Source: Thermoanaerobacter sp. A7A | Lineage (GTDB): Bacteria; Bacillota; Thermoanaerobacteria; Thermoanaerobacterales; Thermoanaerobacteraceae | Direction: 5' to 3' | Length of the DNA: 42,417 nt | Assembly: GCF_000445185.1 (NCBI RefSeq) | Contig: NZ_AVAF01000130.1 | Location: 1 to 42,417 of the forward strand | In this document: positions 13,003 through 22,776 of the stretch, piece after piece | Layout: the number at the start of each line of letters is the position of its first letter | How positions within the stretch are numbered: the first letter of the stretch is position 1 | Program-made: the position numbers and the translations under genes | The notes under the pieces: model-generated | What the model was told of the DNA's origin: nothing | The model's input: only the letters and a program-made list of their open reading frames with translations | The model's database searches: none

Positions 13003-15636
13003 TTATTTATTATCGTATTTTATTGCCGCCTGAGCAGCAGCCAGTCTTGCAATAGGTACTCTGTAAGGTGAAGCAGAAACATAATCAAGACCTACTTTGT
13101 GGCAGAACTCAATAGAAGATGGGTCTCCACCGTGTTCACCACATATACCTACTTCAAGGTCAGGTCTTGTCTGCCTTCCAAGCTTAGTACCCATTTCTAC
13201 TAACTTGCCAACACCCTCTTGGTCAAGCTTAGCAAATGGATCAAATTCATATATCTTCTTTTCATAATAAGTTTCAAGGAATTTGCCAGCATCATCCCTT
13301 GAGAAACCGAAAGTCATCTGAGTCAAGTCATTAGTACCAAAGGAGAAGAATTCTGCTTCCTTAGCAATTTGGTCAGCTGTAAGAGCTGCTCTTGGTACCT
13401 CTATCATTGTTCCTACAAGATATTTTATTTCAACATTGTTTTGTTTTATAACTTCGTCAGCTACTTTTACTATTATGTCTTTGAGGTATTTAAGCTCTTT
13501 AAGTTCACCTACAAGTGGTATCATAATCTGTGGTTTTACGTCATGCCCTGTTCTCTTCTTTACGTTTATAGCAGCCTCTATAATAGCTCTTGTCTGCATT
13601 TCAGCAATTTCTGGATAGGTTATAGCTAATCTACAGCCTCTATGACCTAACATTGGGTTAAACTCTTTTAAGCTTTCTACTGTTGCTTTTAACTCTTCAA
13701 AAGTTATCCCCATGTTTTCTGCAAGTTCTTTAATTTCTTCATCTGTATGAGGTAAGAATTCATGCAATGGTGGATCTAAAAGGCGTATAGTAACAGGGAA
13801 TTCACCCATAACCTCAAACAAACCTTCAAAGTCTGACCTTTGCATAGGCAATAGTTTTTCTAAAGCTTTTCTTCTTTGTTCTTCTGTCTTTGAGACAATC
13901 ATTTCTCTCATAGCAGGAATTCTATCTTCGTCAAAGAACATATGCTCTGTCCTGCAAAGGCCTATTCCTTCAGCACCAAACTGAACTGCAACTTTTGCAT
14001 CTCTTGGTATATCTGCATTAGTTTTTACTTTTAATTTTCTATATTTATCTGCCCAGCTCATGAGAGTTGCAAAATCTCCAGTTAACTCAGGTGTAACAGT
14101 CTTTATTTCACCAATGTACACATTACCTGTGCTACCATCTATAGATATGTAGTCTCCCTCATGAACTTCTATATCGCCAATTCTCATTACTTTTGCTTGC
14201 TCGTCTATCTTTGCATCGCCACAACCTACTACGCAAGCTGTACCCATACCTCTTGCCACAACAGCTGCATGAGATGTCATACCGCCACGAGTTGTAAGTA
14301 TTCCTTGTGCTACAGACATACCTTCAATGTCGTCTGGAGATGTCTCTGTTCTTACAAGAATTACTTTTTCTCCCCTTGATTTTGCAGCTTCTATTGCCTC
14401 ATCAGCAGTAAAGTATACTTTTCCTGATGCAGCACCAGGAGAAGCGGGTAAACCTTTTGCAACAGGCTTAGCAGCTTTCAACGCATTTGGCTCAAAGGTT
14501 GGATGCAATAACTGGTCTAACTGTTTCGGGTCTACTCTTAAGACTGCTGTCTTTTCATCTATTAAGCCTTCAGCCACTAAGTCTACAGCTACTTTCAAAG
14601 CTGCTTGAGCAGTTCTCTTTCCGTTTCTTGTCTGTAGCATGTAGAGTTTACCTCTTTCAATAGTAAACTCTATATCCTGCATGTCTTTGTAGTGTTTCTC
14701 CAATTTCTCAGCAATTTCTACGAATTGGTTATAAACTTCTGGCATAGTCTCCTTCAAACTTGAAATTGGCTGAGGCGTTCTAATACCTGCAACAACATCT
14801 TCACCTTGAGCATTCATCAAGAATTCGCCAAATAAAGCTTTTTCACCAGTTGCAGGATTTCTAGTGAAAGCAACACCTGTACCTGAATCATTGCCCATGT
14901 TGCCAAATACCATTGATTGAACATTTACTGCTGTACCCCAATCACTTGGTATGTCGTTAAGTCTTCTGTACACTATAGCCCTTGGATTATCCCAAGACCT
15001 AAATACCGCTTTTACAGCTTCTAGAAGTTGTTCTTTTGGATCTTGTGGGAAGTCTACTCCCATTTCTTTCTTATAAAGTTCTTTAAATCTTTTTACTACC
15101 TCTTTGAGGTTTTCAGCTGTTAAATCTGTATCAAATTTTGCACCATTTTCCTCTTTTACTTCATCTAAAATAGCTTCAAATTTATTCTTGTCAATTCCCA
15201 TTACAACATCTGAGAACATTTGAATAAATCTTCTATAGCTGTCATAGGCAAATCTTTCATTGTTTGTAGCTTTAGCAAGGCCTTCTACTGTCTCGTCGTT
15301 TAAACCAAGGTTTAAAATAGTATCCATCATACCTGGCATTGAAACTCTCGCGCCAGACCTTACAGATACTAATAAAGGATTTGTTGGGTCTCCAAATTTT
15401 TTACCTGTAATTTCTTCTAATTTAGCCATATATTCATAGATTTGTTCAACAATTTCTGGAGCTATAGTCTTACCATCTTGATAGTACCTTGTACAAGCCT
15501 CAGTGGTGACTGTAAATCCTTGGGGAACAGGTAAACCCAACTTCGTCATTTCAGCAAGATTTGCGCCTTTTCCTCCTAAGAGGTCTCTCATTGAAGCATC
15601 GCCTTCACTAAATAAATACACATACTTTTTACTCAT
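13003..15636 (-). CDS. ppdK: Pyruvate, phosphate dikinase
   Basis: 877 aa, the size of clostridial PPDK. N-terminal ATP-grasp part ([37 protein letters not shown]), central phospho-His swivel domain with [19 protein letters not shown] (catalytic His near residue 455), and C-terminal PEP/pyruvate TIM barrel ([37 protein letters not shown]). It interconverts pyruvate, ATP and phosphate with PEP, AMP and pyrophosphate in glycolysis or gluconeogenesis. Its start overlaps the stop of its regulator by 4 nt. The 3' hairpin has been duplicated by the neighbouring repeat. Confidence 0.97.
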   Translation of the reverse strand: MSKKYVYLFSEGDASMRDLLGGKGANLAEMTKLGLPVPQGFTVTTEACTRYYQDGKTIAPEIVEQIYEYMAKLEEITGKKFGDPTNPLLVSVRSGARVSMPGMMDTILNLGLNDETVEGLAKATNNERFAYDSYRRFIQMFSDVVMGIDKNKFEAILDEVKEENGAKFDTDLTAENLKEVVKRFKELYKKEMGVDFPQDPKEQLLEAVKAVFRSWDNPRAIVYRRLNDIPSDWGTAVNVQSMVFGNMGNDSGTGVAFTRNPATGEKALFGEFLMNAQGEDVVAGIRTPQPISSLKETMPEVYNQFVEIAEKLEKHYKDMQDIEFTIERGKLYMLQTRNGKRTAQAALKVAVDLVAEGLIDEKTAVLRVDPKQLDQLLHPTFEPNALKAAKPVAKGLPASPGAASGKVYFTADEAIEAAKSRGEKVILVRTETSPDDIEGMSVAQGILTTRGGMTSHAAVVARGMGTACVVGCGDAKIDEQAKVMRIGDIEVHEGDYISIDGSTGNVYIGEIKTVTPELTGDFATLMSWADKYRKLKVKTNADIPRDAKVAVQFGAEGIGLCRTEHMFFDEDRIPAMREMIVSKTEEQRRKALEKLLPMQRSDFEGLFEVMGEFPVTIRLLDPPLHEFLPHTDEEIKELAENMGITFEELKATVESLKEFNPMLGHRGCRLAITYPEIAEMQTRAIIEAAINVKKRTGHDVKPQIMIPLVGELKELKYLKDIIVKVADEVIKQNNVEIKYLVGTMIEVPRAALTADQIAKEAEFFSFGTNDLTQMTFGFSRDDAGKFLETYYEKKIYEFDPFAKLDQEGVGKLVEMGTKLGRQTRPDLEVGICGEHGGDPSSIEFCHKVGLDYVSASPYRVPIARLAAAQAAIKYDNK

Positions 15637-16445
15637 GAAATCTCTCCTCCTTTTAATACGTTTAATATAACATTAGCTGTTTCTTCTACAGCTTTATTTG
15701 TAACATCGATTACAGTACACCCTAATCTTTTCATCACCTCCTCAGCATATTTTATCTCTTTTTTAACTCTTTCTTCAGTAGCGTATATAGCATTAGCATC
15801 AAGGCCAAGAGATTTTAATCTCTCTTTCCTTATTTTTACCAAAACTTCAGGGTCTATAGTCAACCCAAATATTTTTTTAGAGTTGATTTCAAATAATTCT
15901 TGAGGTGGTTCAATTTCTGGCACTAAAGGTAAATTAGCAGCTTTTATGTATTTATGAGCAAGGTACATGCACAAAGGTGTTTTGGATGTTCTAGAAACCC
16001 CTATAACAACTACATCTGCCAATAGTATACCCATTGCATCTTTACCATCATCATATTTTACGGCAAATTCTATTACTTCGATTTTTTTCAAATAATCTTC
16101 TTTATTATTTTTTGCTAAATTGGTATGGGGGGATATACCAGTACTATCTTCAATAGCATTTATCACTGGTCCCATTATATCTACTATTTTTATGCCAAAT
16201 TTCTGTGCTTTTTTAAGAAGATAATCTTTTAATTCCGGGACCACCATAGTATGGATTATTATGCTATTTGCATCATTAGCTGCTTCCATAATAATTTCTT
16301 CTATTTGATTTTTATCACCTACATACGGATATTTTTTTATTTTTTCTATAAAAGTATCAAAGTGGGCAGCAGCAATACTCGCAATGTTTTCTGCTGTATC
16401 TACATTAGAATCTGAAACCAAGTAAATTGATACTCCTTCTTCCAT
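15633..16445 (-). CDS. ppsR: Pyruvate, phosphate dikinase regulatory protein (DUF299 kinase/phosphorylase)
   Basis: 270 aa, standard length. Contains the DUF299 nucleotide-binding loop [15 protein letters not shown] and the N-terminal [16 protein letters not shown]. Family members phosphorylate (ADP-dependent) and dephosphorylate a Thr next to the catalytic His of PPDK, switching it off and on. The gene is translationally coupled to ppdK (4-nt overlap), which makes PPDK rather than PEP synthase the partner. GGGGGATT precedes the ATG. Confidence 0.94.
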   Translation of the reverse strand: MEEGVSIYLVSDSNVDTAENIASIAAAHFDTFIEKIKKYPYVGDKNQIEEIIMEAANDANSIIIHTMVVPELKDYLLKKAQKFGIKIVDIMGPVINAIEDSTGISPHTNLAKNNKEDYLKKIEVIEFAVKYDDGKDAMGILLADVVVIGVSRTSKTPLCMYLAHKYIKAANLPLVPEIEPPQELFEINSKKIFGLTIDPEVLVKIRKERLKSLGLDANAIYATEERVKKEIKYAEEVMKRLGCTVIDVTNKAVEETANVILNVLKGGEIS

Positions 16446-16458
16446 TCAAGAAATCCCC

Positions 16459-17100
16459 CTAACCTTCCCCAAGCTTTACAAACAATTTAGTTATATTAGT
16501 TTTCGAAATTCTTCCTGTCACTTTGTATCCTTGTTTTCCATCACTTCCCATTACAGGTTCAACTACAGGAAGACTGTCTACTTCGTGCTCTATAATTTTA
16601 ACAGCAGCATTATACACAGGCTCATCATCATAAGTTGTAACTATGTTAGGCATACGGGTCATAATTATTCCCACCGGGACCTTATAAATATCAGTGTTGC
16701 CTATCGCGATTTTTAAAAAGTCTTTTCTTGAAACAGCGCCGGTTAAAAATCCTCCATCCTGTACAAAAATTGTCCCGACGTCCTTTAAAAAAAGTGTTAC
16801 AATGGCATCATACACTGATGTACTTTCCTCTACCACTACAGGTAAAGACTTGATATCTTTTACTTTTATGCTCTTTATATAATCTTCTACTAAACTGAGG
16901 GGTGATTTTCCTGTATAAAAATATCCCACTTTTGGCCTCGCCTCTAAAATCCCAGACATAGTTAAAATTGCCAAATCCGGTCTTAAAGTCGCTCTTGTGA
17001 CATTTAATTTCTCAGCTATTTGTTCCCCTGTAATGGGTTGATGTTTCTTCACAATGTCAATAATTATATGCTGGCGGTTTGTCAGTTGAATCTTTATCAC
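16459..17100 (-). CDS. CcpN-like transcriptional repressor, HTH plus two CBS domains
   Basis: 213 aa. Residues 1-65 form a winged helix (TGEQIAEKLNVTRATLRPDL). Two CBS domains follow (about 80-140 with VEESTSVYDAIVTLF and 145-205 with HEVDSLPVVEP). This is the CcpN/YqzB architecture; CcpN represses gluconeogenic genes and its CBS domains sense nucleotides. First gene of the ccpN-like-ppsR-ppdK operon, 13 nt before ppsR, so it probably controls its own operon. GGGGTGAT precedes the ATG; a TTGGTT-N17-TATAAT promoter and a small palindrome lie upstream. Confidence 0.9.
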   Translation of the reverse strand: MIKIQLTNRQHIIIDIVKKHQPITGEQIAEKLNVTRATLRPDLAILTMSGILEARPKVGYFYTGKSPLSLVEDYIKSIKVKDIKSLPVVVEESTSVYDAIVTLFLKDVGTIFVQDGGFLTGAVSRKDFLKIAIGNTDIYKVPVGIIMTRMPNIVTTYDDEPVYNAAVKIIEHEVDSLPVVEPVMGSDGKQGYKVTGRISKTNITKLFVKLGEG

Positions 17101-17137
17101 CCCTTTAAAGTTTTTGGCAATTTATACTTTCCTCTGT

Positions 17138-17207
17138 CGTTTCATAAACGTTTTCTATCGGTTTATCACTTTAGTATAATTATATCACAAGTTTATAAGA
17201 TAACCAA
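17138..17207 (-). promoter_or_regulatory. Promoter of the ppdK operon with possible operator
   Basis: Minus strand TTGGTT (complement of 17202-17207), 17-bp spacer, TATAAT (complement of 17179-17184). A palindrome CGTTT-CAT-AAACG (17138-17150) lies about 20-35 nt after the expected start site and is a candidate site for the CBS repressor encoded by the first gene. Confidence 0.6.
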
Positions 17208-17254
17208 CTTTCTTTTTCGTTTCCTTCTATTATATCACAAATTATTGCAACATA

Positions 17255-17292
17255 AAAAATCAAGGAAATCAGTTAGAAAGCCTGATTCCCTT
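17255..17292 (-). terminator. Intrinsic terminator of glyS
   Basis: Minus strand AAGGGAATCAG and CTGATTTCCTT pair around a short loop, followed by GATTTTTT. It begins at the glyS stop codon. Confidence 0.88.
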
Positions 17293-18679
17293 AAAAATTT
17301 AACCTTTCTTCAAGATATTTCTCTACTTCTTCAATTTTTATTCTCACTTGTTGCATAGTATCTCTATCTCTTATGGTTACACAGTGGTCATTTTCCGAAT
17401 CAAAGTCATAAGTAATACAGAAAGGCGTGCCTATCTCATCCTGTCTTCTATACCTTTTACCTATGCTTCCTGTCTCATCGTAATCTACTACAAATTTATT
17501 TCTCAACTGGTCATAGAGCTTATAAGCATTTTCTGATAATTTCTTGGATAACGGAAGCACTGCTGCCTTAATGGGAGCAAGAGCAGGATGAATCCTTAAA
17601 ACCACTCTAGTTTCTCCATCTTCTAATTCTTCTTCTTCATACGCATCTATTAAAAATGCCAACATTAACCTATCTACCCCAACAGAAGGCTCAATGCAAT
17701 ATGGTATGTACTTTTCTCCTGTTACAGGGTCCATATAAGACAGGTCAACTTCCGAATGTTCCATATGTTGCCTTAAATCAAAATCTGTTCTATTAGCTAT
17801 TCCCCACAACTCTCCCCATCCAAAGGGAAAATTATATTCTATGTCTGTGGTAGCAGTACTATAGTGAGATAATTCTTCTTTTTTATGGTCTCTAAATCTT
17901 AAATTTTCTTCTTTTAAGCCGAATTCTAAAAGCCAATCCATGCAATATTTTCTCCAGTAACTAAACCATTCCATATCTTCTCCCGGTTTGCAGAAAAATT
18001 CCAATTCCATTTGCTCAAATTCTCTTGTTCTGAATATGAAATTACCGGGAGTAATTTCATTTCTAAAAGATTTACCAATTTGTCCTATTCCAAAAGGCAT
18101 TTTCTTACGAGTTGTCCTTTGAACATTTTTAAAGTTCACAAAAATTCCTTGTGCGGTTTCAGGCCGCAAATACACTTCTGATTTAGAATCTTCTGTAACA
18201 CCTTGATAGGTTTTAAACATGAGATTAAACTTCCTAATATCAGTAAAATTATGGGCACCACATTTTGGACAGGGCACTTTATGCTCTTTTATAAATTCCA
18301 TCATTTGTTCATTTGTCCAACCTTCAATAGAAATATTTAATTCCTTTTCTTTAATGTAATCTTCAATCAATTGGTCAGCTCTAAATCTTGATTTGCACTC
18401 TTTACAGTCCATCAAAGGATCGCTAAAACTGCTAACATGACCTGATGCAACCCACACTTCTGGATTCATCAAAATTGCAGTATCAATTCCTACGTTATAG
18501 GGACTTTGTTGAATAAATTTTTTCCACCACATCCTCTTAATATTGTTTTTAAGTTCTACTCCCAGAGGTCCATAATCCCAAGTATTAGCAAGTCCTCCGT
18601 ATATTTCAGACCCTGGAAAAACAAATCCTCTGTTTTTTGCAAGGGCAACTATTTTATCCATTGTGACTGCTTGTGACAT
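17291..18679 (-). CDS. glyS: Glycine-tRNA ligase, dimeric class II
   Basis: 462 aa, the alpha2-type enzyme (one chain), not the alpha/beta bacterial form. N-terminal [20 protein letters not shown], zinc-type cysteines (CKECKSRF and CPKCGAH), motif 2 region [21 protein letters not shown], motif 3 region [14 protein letters not shown], and a C-terminal anticodon-binding domain starting near [10 protein letters not shown]. It charges tRNA-Gly. Single-gene unit flanked by terminators. AAGGAGTG precedes the ATG. No T-box is visible in the short leader. Confidence 0.97.
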   Translation of the reverse strand: MSQAVTMDKIVALAKNRGFVFPGSEIYGGLANTWDYGPLGVELKNNIKRMWWKKFIQQSPYNVGIDTAILMNPEVWVASGHVSSFSDPLMDCKECKSRFRADQLIEDYIKEKELNISIEGWTNEQMMEFIKEHKVPCPKCGAHNFTDIRKFNLMFKTYQGVTEDSKSEVYLRPETAQGIFVNFKNVQRTTRKKMPFGIGQIGKSFRNEITPGNFIFRTREFEQMELEFFCKPGEDMEWFSYWRKYCMDWLLEFGLKEENLRFRDHKKEELSHYSTATTDIEYNFPFGWGELWGIANRTDFDLRQHMEHSEVDLSYMDPVTGEKYIPYCIEPSVGVDRLMLAFLIDAYEEEELEDGETRVVLRIHPALAPIKAAVLPLSKKLSENAYKLYDQLRNKFVVDYDETGSIGKRYRRQDEIGTPFCITYDFDSENDHCVTIRDRDTMQQVRIKIEEVEKYLEERLNF

Positions 18680-18711
18680 TTAATAACACTCCTTTTTCTC
18701 TCGCAATTATA

Positions 18712-18747
18712 CAAAAACCCTTCATCCCTTTTGGGAAGAAAGGTTTT
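18712..18747 (-). terminator. Intrinsic terminator of the yqfC-recO operon
   Basis: Minus strand AACCTTTCTTCCC and GGGATGAAGGGTT pair across an AAAA loop and are followed by TTTTTG. It comes after the DUF4342 gene and before glyS. Confidence 0.87.
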
Positions 18748-18788
18748 TGACGTTACTTATTTAAGAATACCAAAGAGACAAGTTTCTG

Positions 18789-19199
18789 TCAATCTTTTTT
18801 CTTTTCTTCTTTTAATACGGTTACGCTTTTATCATGTTTTTCAACTTCAATTGTGCAATTAGCTAAAAGCGCTACTGCCGCTCCCACTAACGTCAACTGA
18901 GGAATGATAACTGCAGAAATAGCACCTGCAGTTACAGGAATCTCCAAAAGAACTTTGTCGTCTTTTTTTATTCTTATTTTTGTAACATTACCTTTTTTAA
19001 TTAATTCTTTTATTTTGTCCATAACTTCTGAACCTGCGACTGTAAAAGTCTCAGTCCAACTTTTTCTATTCTCTTCTATATATATCAATGCGTCTACAAC
19101 ACTGCCACCTGACTTTTCTAATGCTTCTTTTGCTTCTTTATAACTTACTCCCATTCTCTCTACTATCATATCTATTTTTTCTAATTCTTCATCTAACAC
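18789..19199 (-). CDS. UBA-like plus DUF4342-type protein
   Basis: 136 aa from GTG at 19199, chosen because AAGGAGGG stands 6 nt before it; a longer frame from 19217 would overlap recO. The N terminus (DMIVERMGVSYKEAKEALEK) resembles the UBA/TS-N fold of elongation factor Ts and NAC proteins. The rest resembles DUF4342, with GNVTKIRIKKDDKVLLEIPV and a hydrophobic helix (AGAISAVIIPQLTLVGAAVA). Function not known. It is the last gene of the operon, directly after recO. Confidence 0.75.
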   Translation of the reverse strand: MLDEELEKIDMIVERMGVSYKEAKEALEKSGGSVVDALIYIEENRKSWTETFTVAGSEVMDKIKELIKKGNVTKIRIKKDDKVLLEIPVTAGAISAVIIPQLTLVGAAVALLANCTIEVEKHDKSVTVLKEEKKKD

Positions 19200-19213
19200 G
19201 TTAAACCCTCCTT

Positions 19214-19960
19214 TCACATATTTTGTAACTTGTTAATAAAATCTTTTGATTTAAACTCTATTTCAAGATGTTCTTTCATATAGACTGTTATTATTTTATC
19301 CACTTCTTCTTTTATAACTCCTGAAACTTTAATATTTTGAAGCTTGTCATAATCTCTTTTAAGAAAATACTTTATAGCTTTTAATGTTACTCCATGTAAT
19401 GGCTTGGCGTCAAAACATTTATTTTTGCAGTTTATACACACTGCACCCCCGCAGGAATTAGAAAAATATTTTAAATTCTCTCCTTTTCCACACACAACAC
19501 AATTATCAAGTTGAGGCATATATCCCAATAAAGAAACTAATTTTAAGTTATAAGAAGAAATAAAAATTAAAGGGTCTATTTGTAGCTCATCAACTGCCTT
19601 TAAAGAATGTTTTAAAAACAGATACAGCCTCTCGCTTTTTTGATTTTCCTCTAAAATTTTGTTTATAGTTTCGGCAATATACGAAGCTACAGAAAATTTA
19701 ACTAAGTCTTTTTCTATATTTTTATGAGCTTCGATTAAGTCCCATTGGTCAATATAGTAATAATTTTGCCCCTCAAAAATAACATAATTGGCAACAACAA
19801 AAGGCCTTATTGCATTCACAAAGCGGCTCTTTGAGCGCCTTGCCCCTTTTGCCACTGCCTGAAGTTTACCATAGCTTTTAGTAAAAAGGGTGGCAATTTT
19901 GTCTGTTTCTCCTATTAAATTGTTTTTTAATACTATTGCTTCTGTTTTTAACAAGCGCAT
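19214..19960 (-). CDS. recO: DNA repair protein RecO
   Basis: 248 aa, normal size. N-terminal OB-fold ([38 protein letters not shown]) and a C-terminal helical part with the zinc-type cysteines CVVCGKGE and CINCKNKC. RecO helps RecR load RecA on SSB-coated single-stranded DNA and anneals strands. It lies 6 nt after deoC. The ribosome binding site is weak, so translation is probably coupled. Confidence 0.94.
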   Translation of the reverse strand: MRLLKTEAIVLKNNLIGETDKIATLFTKSYGKLQAVAKGARRSKSRFVNAIRPFVVANYVIFEGQNYYYIDQWDLIEAHKNIEKDLVKFSVASYIAETINKILEENQKSERLYLFLKHSLKAVDELQIDPLIFISSYNLKLVSLLGYMPQLDNCVVCGKGENLKYFSNSCGGAVCINCKNKCFDAKPLHGVTLKAIKYFLKRDYDKLQNIKVSGVIKEEVDKIITVYMKEHLEIEFKSKDFINKLQNM

Positions 19961-19966
19961 TTTTTA

Positions 19967-20638
19967 TCAACTCATTTTCAGTTTATTCCATTCCTCCACA
20001 ATTTTAACACCTGCACTTGCCCCAATCCGATTAGCTCCTGCTTTAATCATCGCCTTAGCATCTTCAGCAGTTCTTACACCGCCAGAAGCCTTAACACCAA
20101 AGTTTTCACCAACTGTCTGCCTCATTAATTTTACGTCCTCTACAGTAGCTCCACCTGGCCCAAAACCAGTAGAAGTTTTAACAAAATCAGCACCTGCTTC
20201 TCTTGTGAGCTGACACGCTTTTACCTTTTCTTCATCAGTGAGATAACAGGTTTCTAAAATTACTTTTACAACTATATCTCCATAGGATTTCACCGCTTTT
20301 ACAACTTCTTCAATTTCTTTTTTCACATAATCATAATCTCCACTCTTTAACATACTTACATTCAACACCATATCTACTTCTGTAGCACCTCTTTTTACTG
20401 CATCTACCGCCTCAAAAACTTTACTTTCAATAGTATTTGCACCTAATGGAAAACCTATCACTGTGCAAACTTTAACATCTGTATCTTTTAACATACTATA
20501 GGCAAGGTCTACAAAGCAGGGGTTTATGCAGACAGAAGCAAATCCATACTCTTTTGCCTCATTACAAAGCTTTTCTATCTCGCTTTTTGTCGCATTTGGC
20601 TTCAGTAGAGTGTGGTCAATCATTTTTGCTATGTTCAT
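19967..20638 (-). CDS. deoC: Deoxyribose-phosphate aldolase
   Basis: 223 aa from the ATG at 20638, where AAAGGAGGT is 6 nt upstream; the longer frame to 20662 lacks such a site. It shows the class I aldolase features of Deo[30 protein letters not shown], the Schiff-base Lys in [11 protein letters not shown], and [12 protein letters not shown]. It cleaves 2-deoxyribose 5-phosphate to glyceraldehyde 3-phosphate and acetaldehyde. It sits unusually but not uniquely between era and recO. Confidence 0.96.
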   Translation of the reverse strand: MNIAKMIDHTLLKPNATKSEIEKLCNEAKEYGFASVCINPCFVDLAYSMLKDTDVKVCTVIGFPLGANTIESKVFEAVDAVKRGATEVDMVLNVSMLKSGDYDYVKKEIEEVVKAVKSYGDIVVKVILETCYLTDEEKVKACQLTREAGADFVKTSTGFGPGGATVEDVKLMRQTVGENFGVKASGGVRTAEDAKAMIKAGANRIGASAGVKIVEEWNKLKMS

Positions 20639-20673
20639 GACATAACCTCCTTTTGTTTTCACTAAATACTTTA

Positions 20674-21582
20674 CTATTCGTAAGTTTTCTTGTCAATGGC
20701 ATATCCTAATTTTTTAAGTAACGTTGTATTGTCTCTCCACCCCTTCCTCGTCTTTACCCATAGGTCAAGAAAAACCTGTTTTCCATAAAATTCTTCTAAA
20801 TCAAGTCGCGCACTTTGACCTATCTTTTTTAGCATTTGCCCATTTTTGCCTATAATAATTCCTTTGTGGGACTCTTTCTCACAGTAAATATATGCTTCAA
20901 TGTCTATTATATCTTTATCTTCCCTCTCTTTAATAGATTCTACTTCCACATAAACACCGTGAGGTACTTCTTCCTCTAAAAAGTGTAACATCTTCTCTCG
21001 AATTATTTCTGCCACTATTAATTTTTCGGGCTGATCTGTTATATAATCCTCTAAATAATATTTAGGACCTTCTGGCAAAAGTGATACAATTTTTTCTTTT
21101 AACAAGTCTATATTTTTATTTTCAATAGCAGAAATAGCCACTACATCTTTAAACTCATATTGCTCTTTAAAAATTTTTATAGTCTCTTCTACTCTTTCTT
21201 CAGGCACCAAATCTATTTTGTTGACTACAAGTATGACAGGTGTATCTACTTCTTTTAAATGCTCAATTATGTATCTATCTCCAGGTCCTACTTCCGTATC
21301 TGGTTCTATCATATACAAAATAAGGTCAACTTCCTTCAATGTTCTTTTAGCTACCTCAATCATAAATTCGCTTAATTTAGATTTAGGTTTATGAATGCCA
21401 GGAGTGTCAACAAAAATAACCTGGTATTCATCTGTTGTCAAAATCCCACGAATGGTATTTCGAGTAGTTTGGGGTTTTGGAGAAGTAATAGCAATCTTCT
21501 CTTGTAAAATTGCATTTAAAAGAGTAGATTTACCTACATTAGTTCTACCAACTAATGCTACAAAACCAGCTTTATGGCCCAT
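20674..21582 (-). CDS. era: GTPase Era
   Basis: 302 aa, full length. P-loop GRTNVGKST (12-20), [16 protein letters not shown], then a C-terminal KH domain with [15 protein letters not shown]. It binds the 3' end of 16S rRNA and assists 30S maturation. GGAGTGAT precedes the ATG. It follows the dgk-PAP2 gene by 11 nt in the operon, near ybeY, another rRNA maturation factor. Confidence 0.97.
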   Translation of the reverse strand: MGHKAGFVALVGRTNVGKSTLLNAILQEKIAITSPKPQTTRNTIRGILTTDEYQVIFVDTPGIHKPKSKLSEFMIEVAKRTLKEVDLILYMIEPDTEVGPGDRYIIEHLKEVDTPVILVVNKIDLVPEERVEETIKIFKEQYEFKDVVAISAIENKNIDLLKEKIVSLLPEGPKYYLEDYITDQPEKLIVAEIIREKMLHFLEEEVPHGVYVEVESIKEREDKDIIDIEAYIYCEKESHKGIIIGKNGQMLKKIGQSARLDLEEFYGKQVFLDLWVKTRKGWRDNTTLLKKLGYAIDKKTYE

Positions 21583-21593
21583 ATCATCACTCC

Positions 21594-22292
21594 TTATTTA
21601 ATTATTTGAAAAATCAACACTGTAATCAATATCCCAAATAAACCTCCCAAAAATACCTGAGAAAAAGAGTGGATTTTACCTTCTACTCTGCTTTCAGCCA
21701 CCATAAGAGCAAGTAAAAAGCCTAAAGTGGCAATAAAAGCATTTGCTGTCATAAAAGTTATAGCTGTCGCAGTAGCAAAAGCAATAGCACTATGAGCGCT
21801 GGGCATTCCTCCCCTCATAGGAGTTCCTTCTTTAAAATGTACCTTTAAAATTACAGTCAAAAACACTACAACTAAAAGACTTATAACTGTGATATGAATG
21901 GGTGACTCTCTAAGCTTTAATAAAATTATTTTTGTCCAAGGATTTACTCTATCAAAAAATATTAAATAAGCTACAAGAACGGCATTTATCGCAGATATAA
22001 GGACTGCTCCTGCAGCTACATTTTTCGCAACCTTAGCCAAAGGATTATAATTTTTAACCATCATGTCAATTGTGGTTTCAATAGCCGTATTTATCATTTC
22101 AGAAATTAAAACTAAAGAAATTGTAAATAAAATTACCACAAATTCTACTCTTGAAAGGTCAAAAAAAAGGCAAAAGAATAATACCAATATCGCTATGGCA
22201 AAGTGAACCTTCATGTTTCTTTGGGTCTTAAAAGCATGTAAAATACCCTCTATCGCATAATTAAAACTGTCAATTAAATTTCTCGATTTCAC
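21594..22292 (-). CDS. Diacylglycerol/undecaprenol kinase fused to PAP2-like domain
   Basis: 232 aa from GTG at 22292 (GGCGGTGA at 4 nt); a TTG five codons upstream is an alternative. The N-terminal half (about 1-115) is DgkA-like: [13 protein letters not shown] and the catalytic [15 protein letters not shown]. The C-terminal half is a PAP2/VanZ-like segment with [20 protein letters not shown] and SFSQVFLGG. Together about six membrane helices. DgkA proteins of Gram-positives phosphorylate undecaprenol; a PAP2 phosphatase domain on the same chain suggests both directions of lipid phosphate recycling. The fusion is known in clostridia. Confidence 0.88.
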   Translation of the reverse strand: MKSRNLIDSFNYAIEGILHAFKTQRNMKVHFAIAILVLFFCLFFDLSRVEFVVILFTISLVLISEMINTAIETTIDMMVKNYNPLAKVAKNVAAGAVLISAINAVLVAYLIFFDRVNPWTKIILLKLRESPIHITVISLLVVVFLTVILKVHFKEGTPMRGGMPSAHSAIAFATATAITFMTANAFIATLGFLLALMVAESRVEGKIHSFSQVFLGGLFGILITVLIFQIIK

Positions 22293-22296
22293 AAAA

Positions 22297-22776
22297 TCAC
22301 CGCCCAATATTAAGCCTCGCCATAACTTCCTCTTCTTTTTCCCTCATAATTTTTCTTTCTTCTTCAGTTTCATGGTCATAACCCAAAATATGCAACATGC
22401 TGTGAGCTGTTAAATAAGCTACTTCTCTTTCAAAGGAATGTCCATATTCTATTGACTGCTCTAATGCTTTTTCTAAAGAAATAACTATATCTCCTATTGG
22501 CTGTACCCCTTCTGAATCTTCCTCTATTTTCTCAACTTCCCCATAAGTCTCTTCAAACTCTGCTAAAGGAAATGACAAAACATCTGTCGGCTTATCTATG
22601 CCCCTATAATATTTATTTAATTTTCTAATTTCCTCATTATCCACAAAGGACACACTTACTTCAACATTATCAATAACCTCTTCTACTTCTAATACTGTTT
22701 TTATGACTTTTTCAACTAATTCTTCCAAATTTGCTGCATCAACTTTATTTTGTCTGTTATCTATCAAAATGTTCAT
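22297..22776 (-). CDS. ybeY: rRNA maturation endonuclease YbeY
   Basis: 159 aa. Zinc-binding signature HSMLHILGYDHETEEER near residue 130 and the preceding NKYYRGIDKPTDVLSFPL identify YbeY, which takes part in 16S rRNA 3' processing and 70S quality control. It overlaps the pgpH stop by 4 nt (ATGA), and GAGGTGT lies upstream. Confidence 0.96.
   Translation of the reverse strand: MNILIDNRQNKVDAANLEELVEKVIKTVLEVEEVIDNVEVSVSFVDNEEIRKLNKYYRGIDKPTDVLSFPLAEFEETYGEVEKIEEDSEGVQPIGDIVISLEKALEQSIEYGHSFEREVAYLTAHSMLHILGYDHETEEERKIMREKEEEVMARLNIGR

Noticed and set aside
18680-18788. T-box leader upstream of glyS
   Set aside because: Only about 110 nt, containing one simple hairpin explained as the terminator of the upstream operon; no T-box motif or specifier loop seen.
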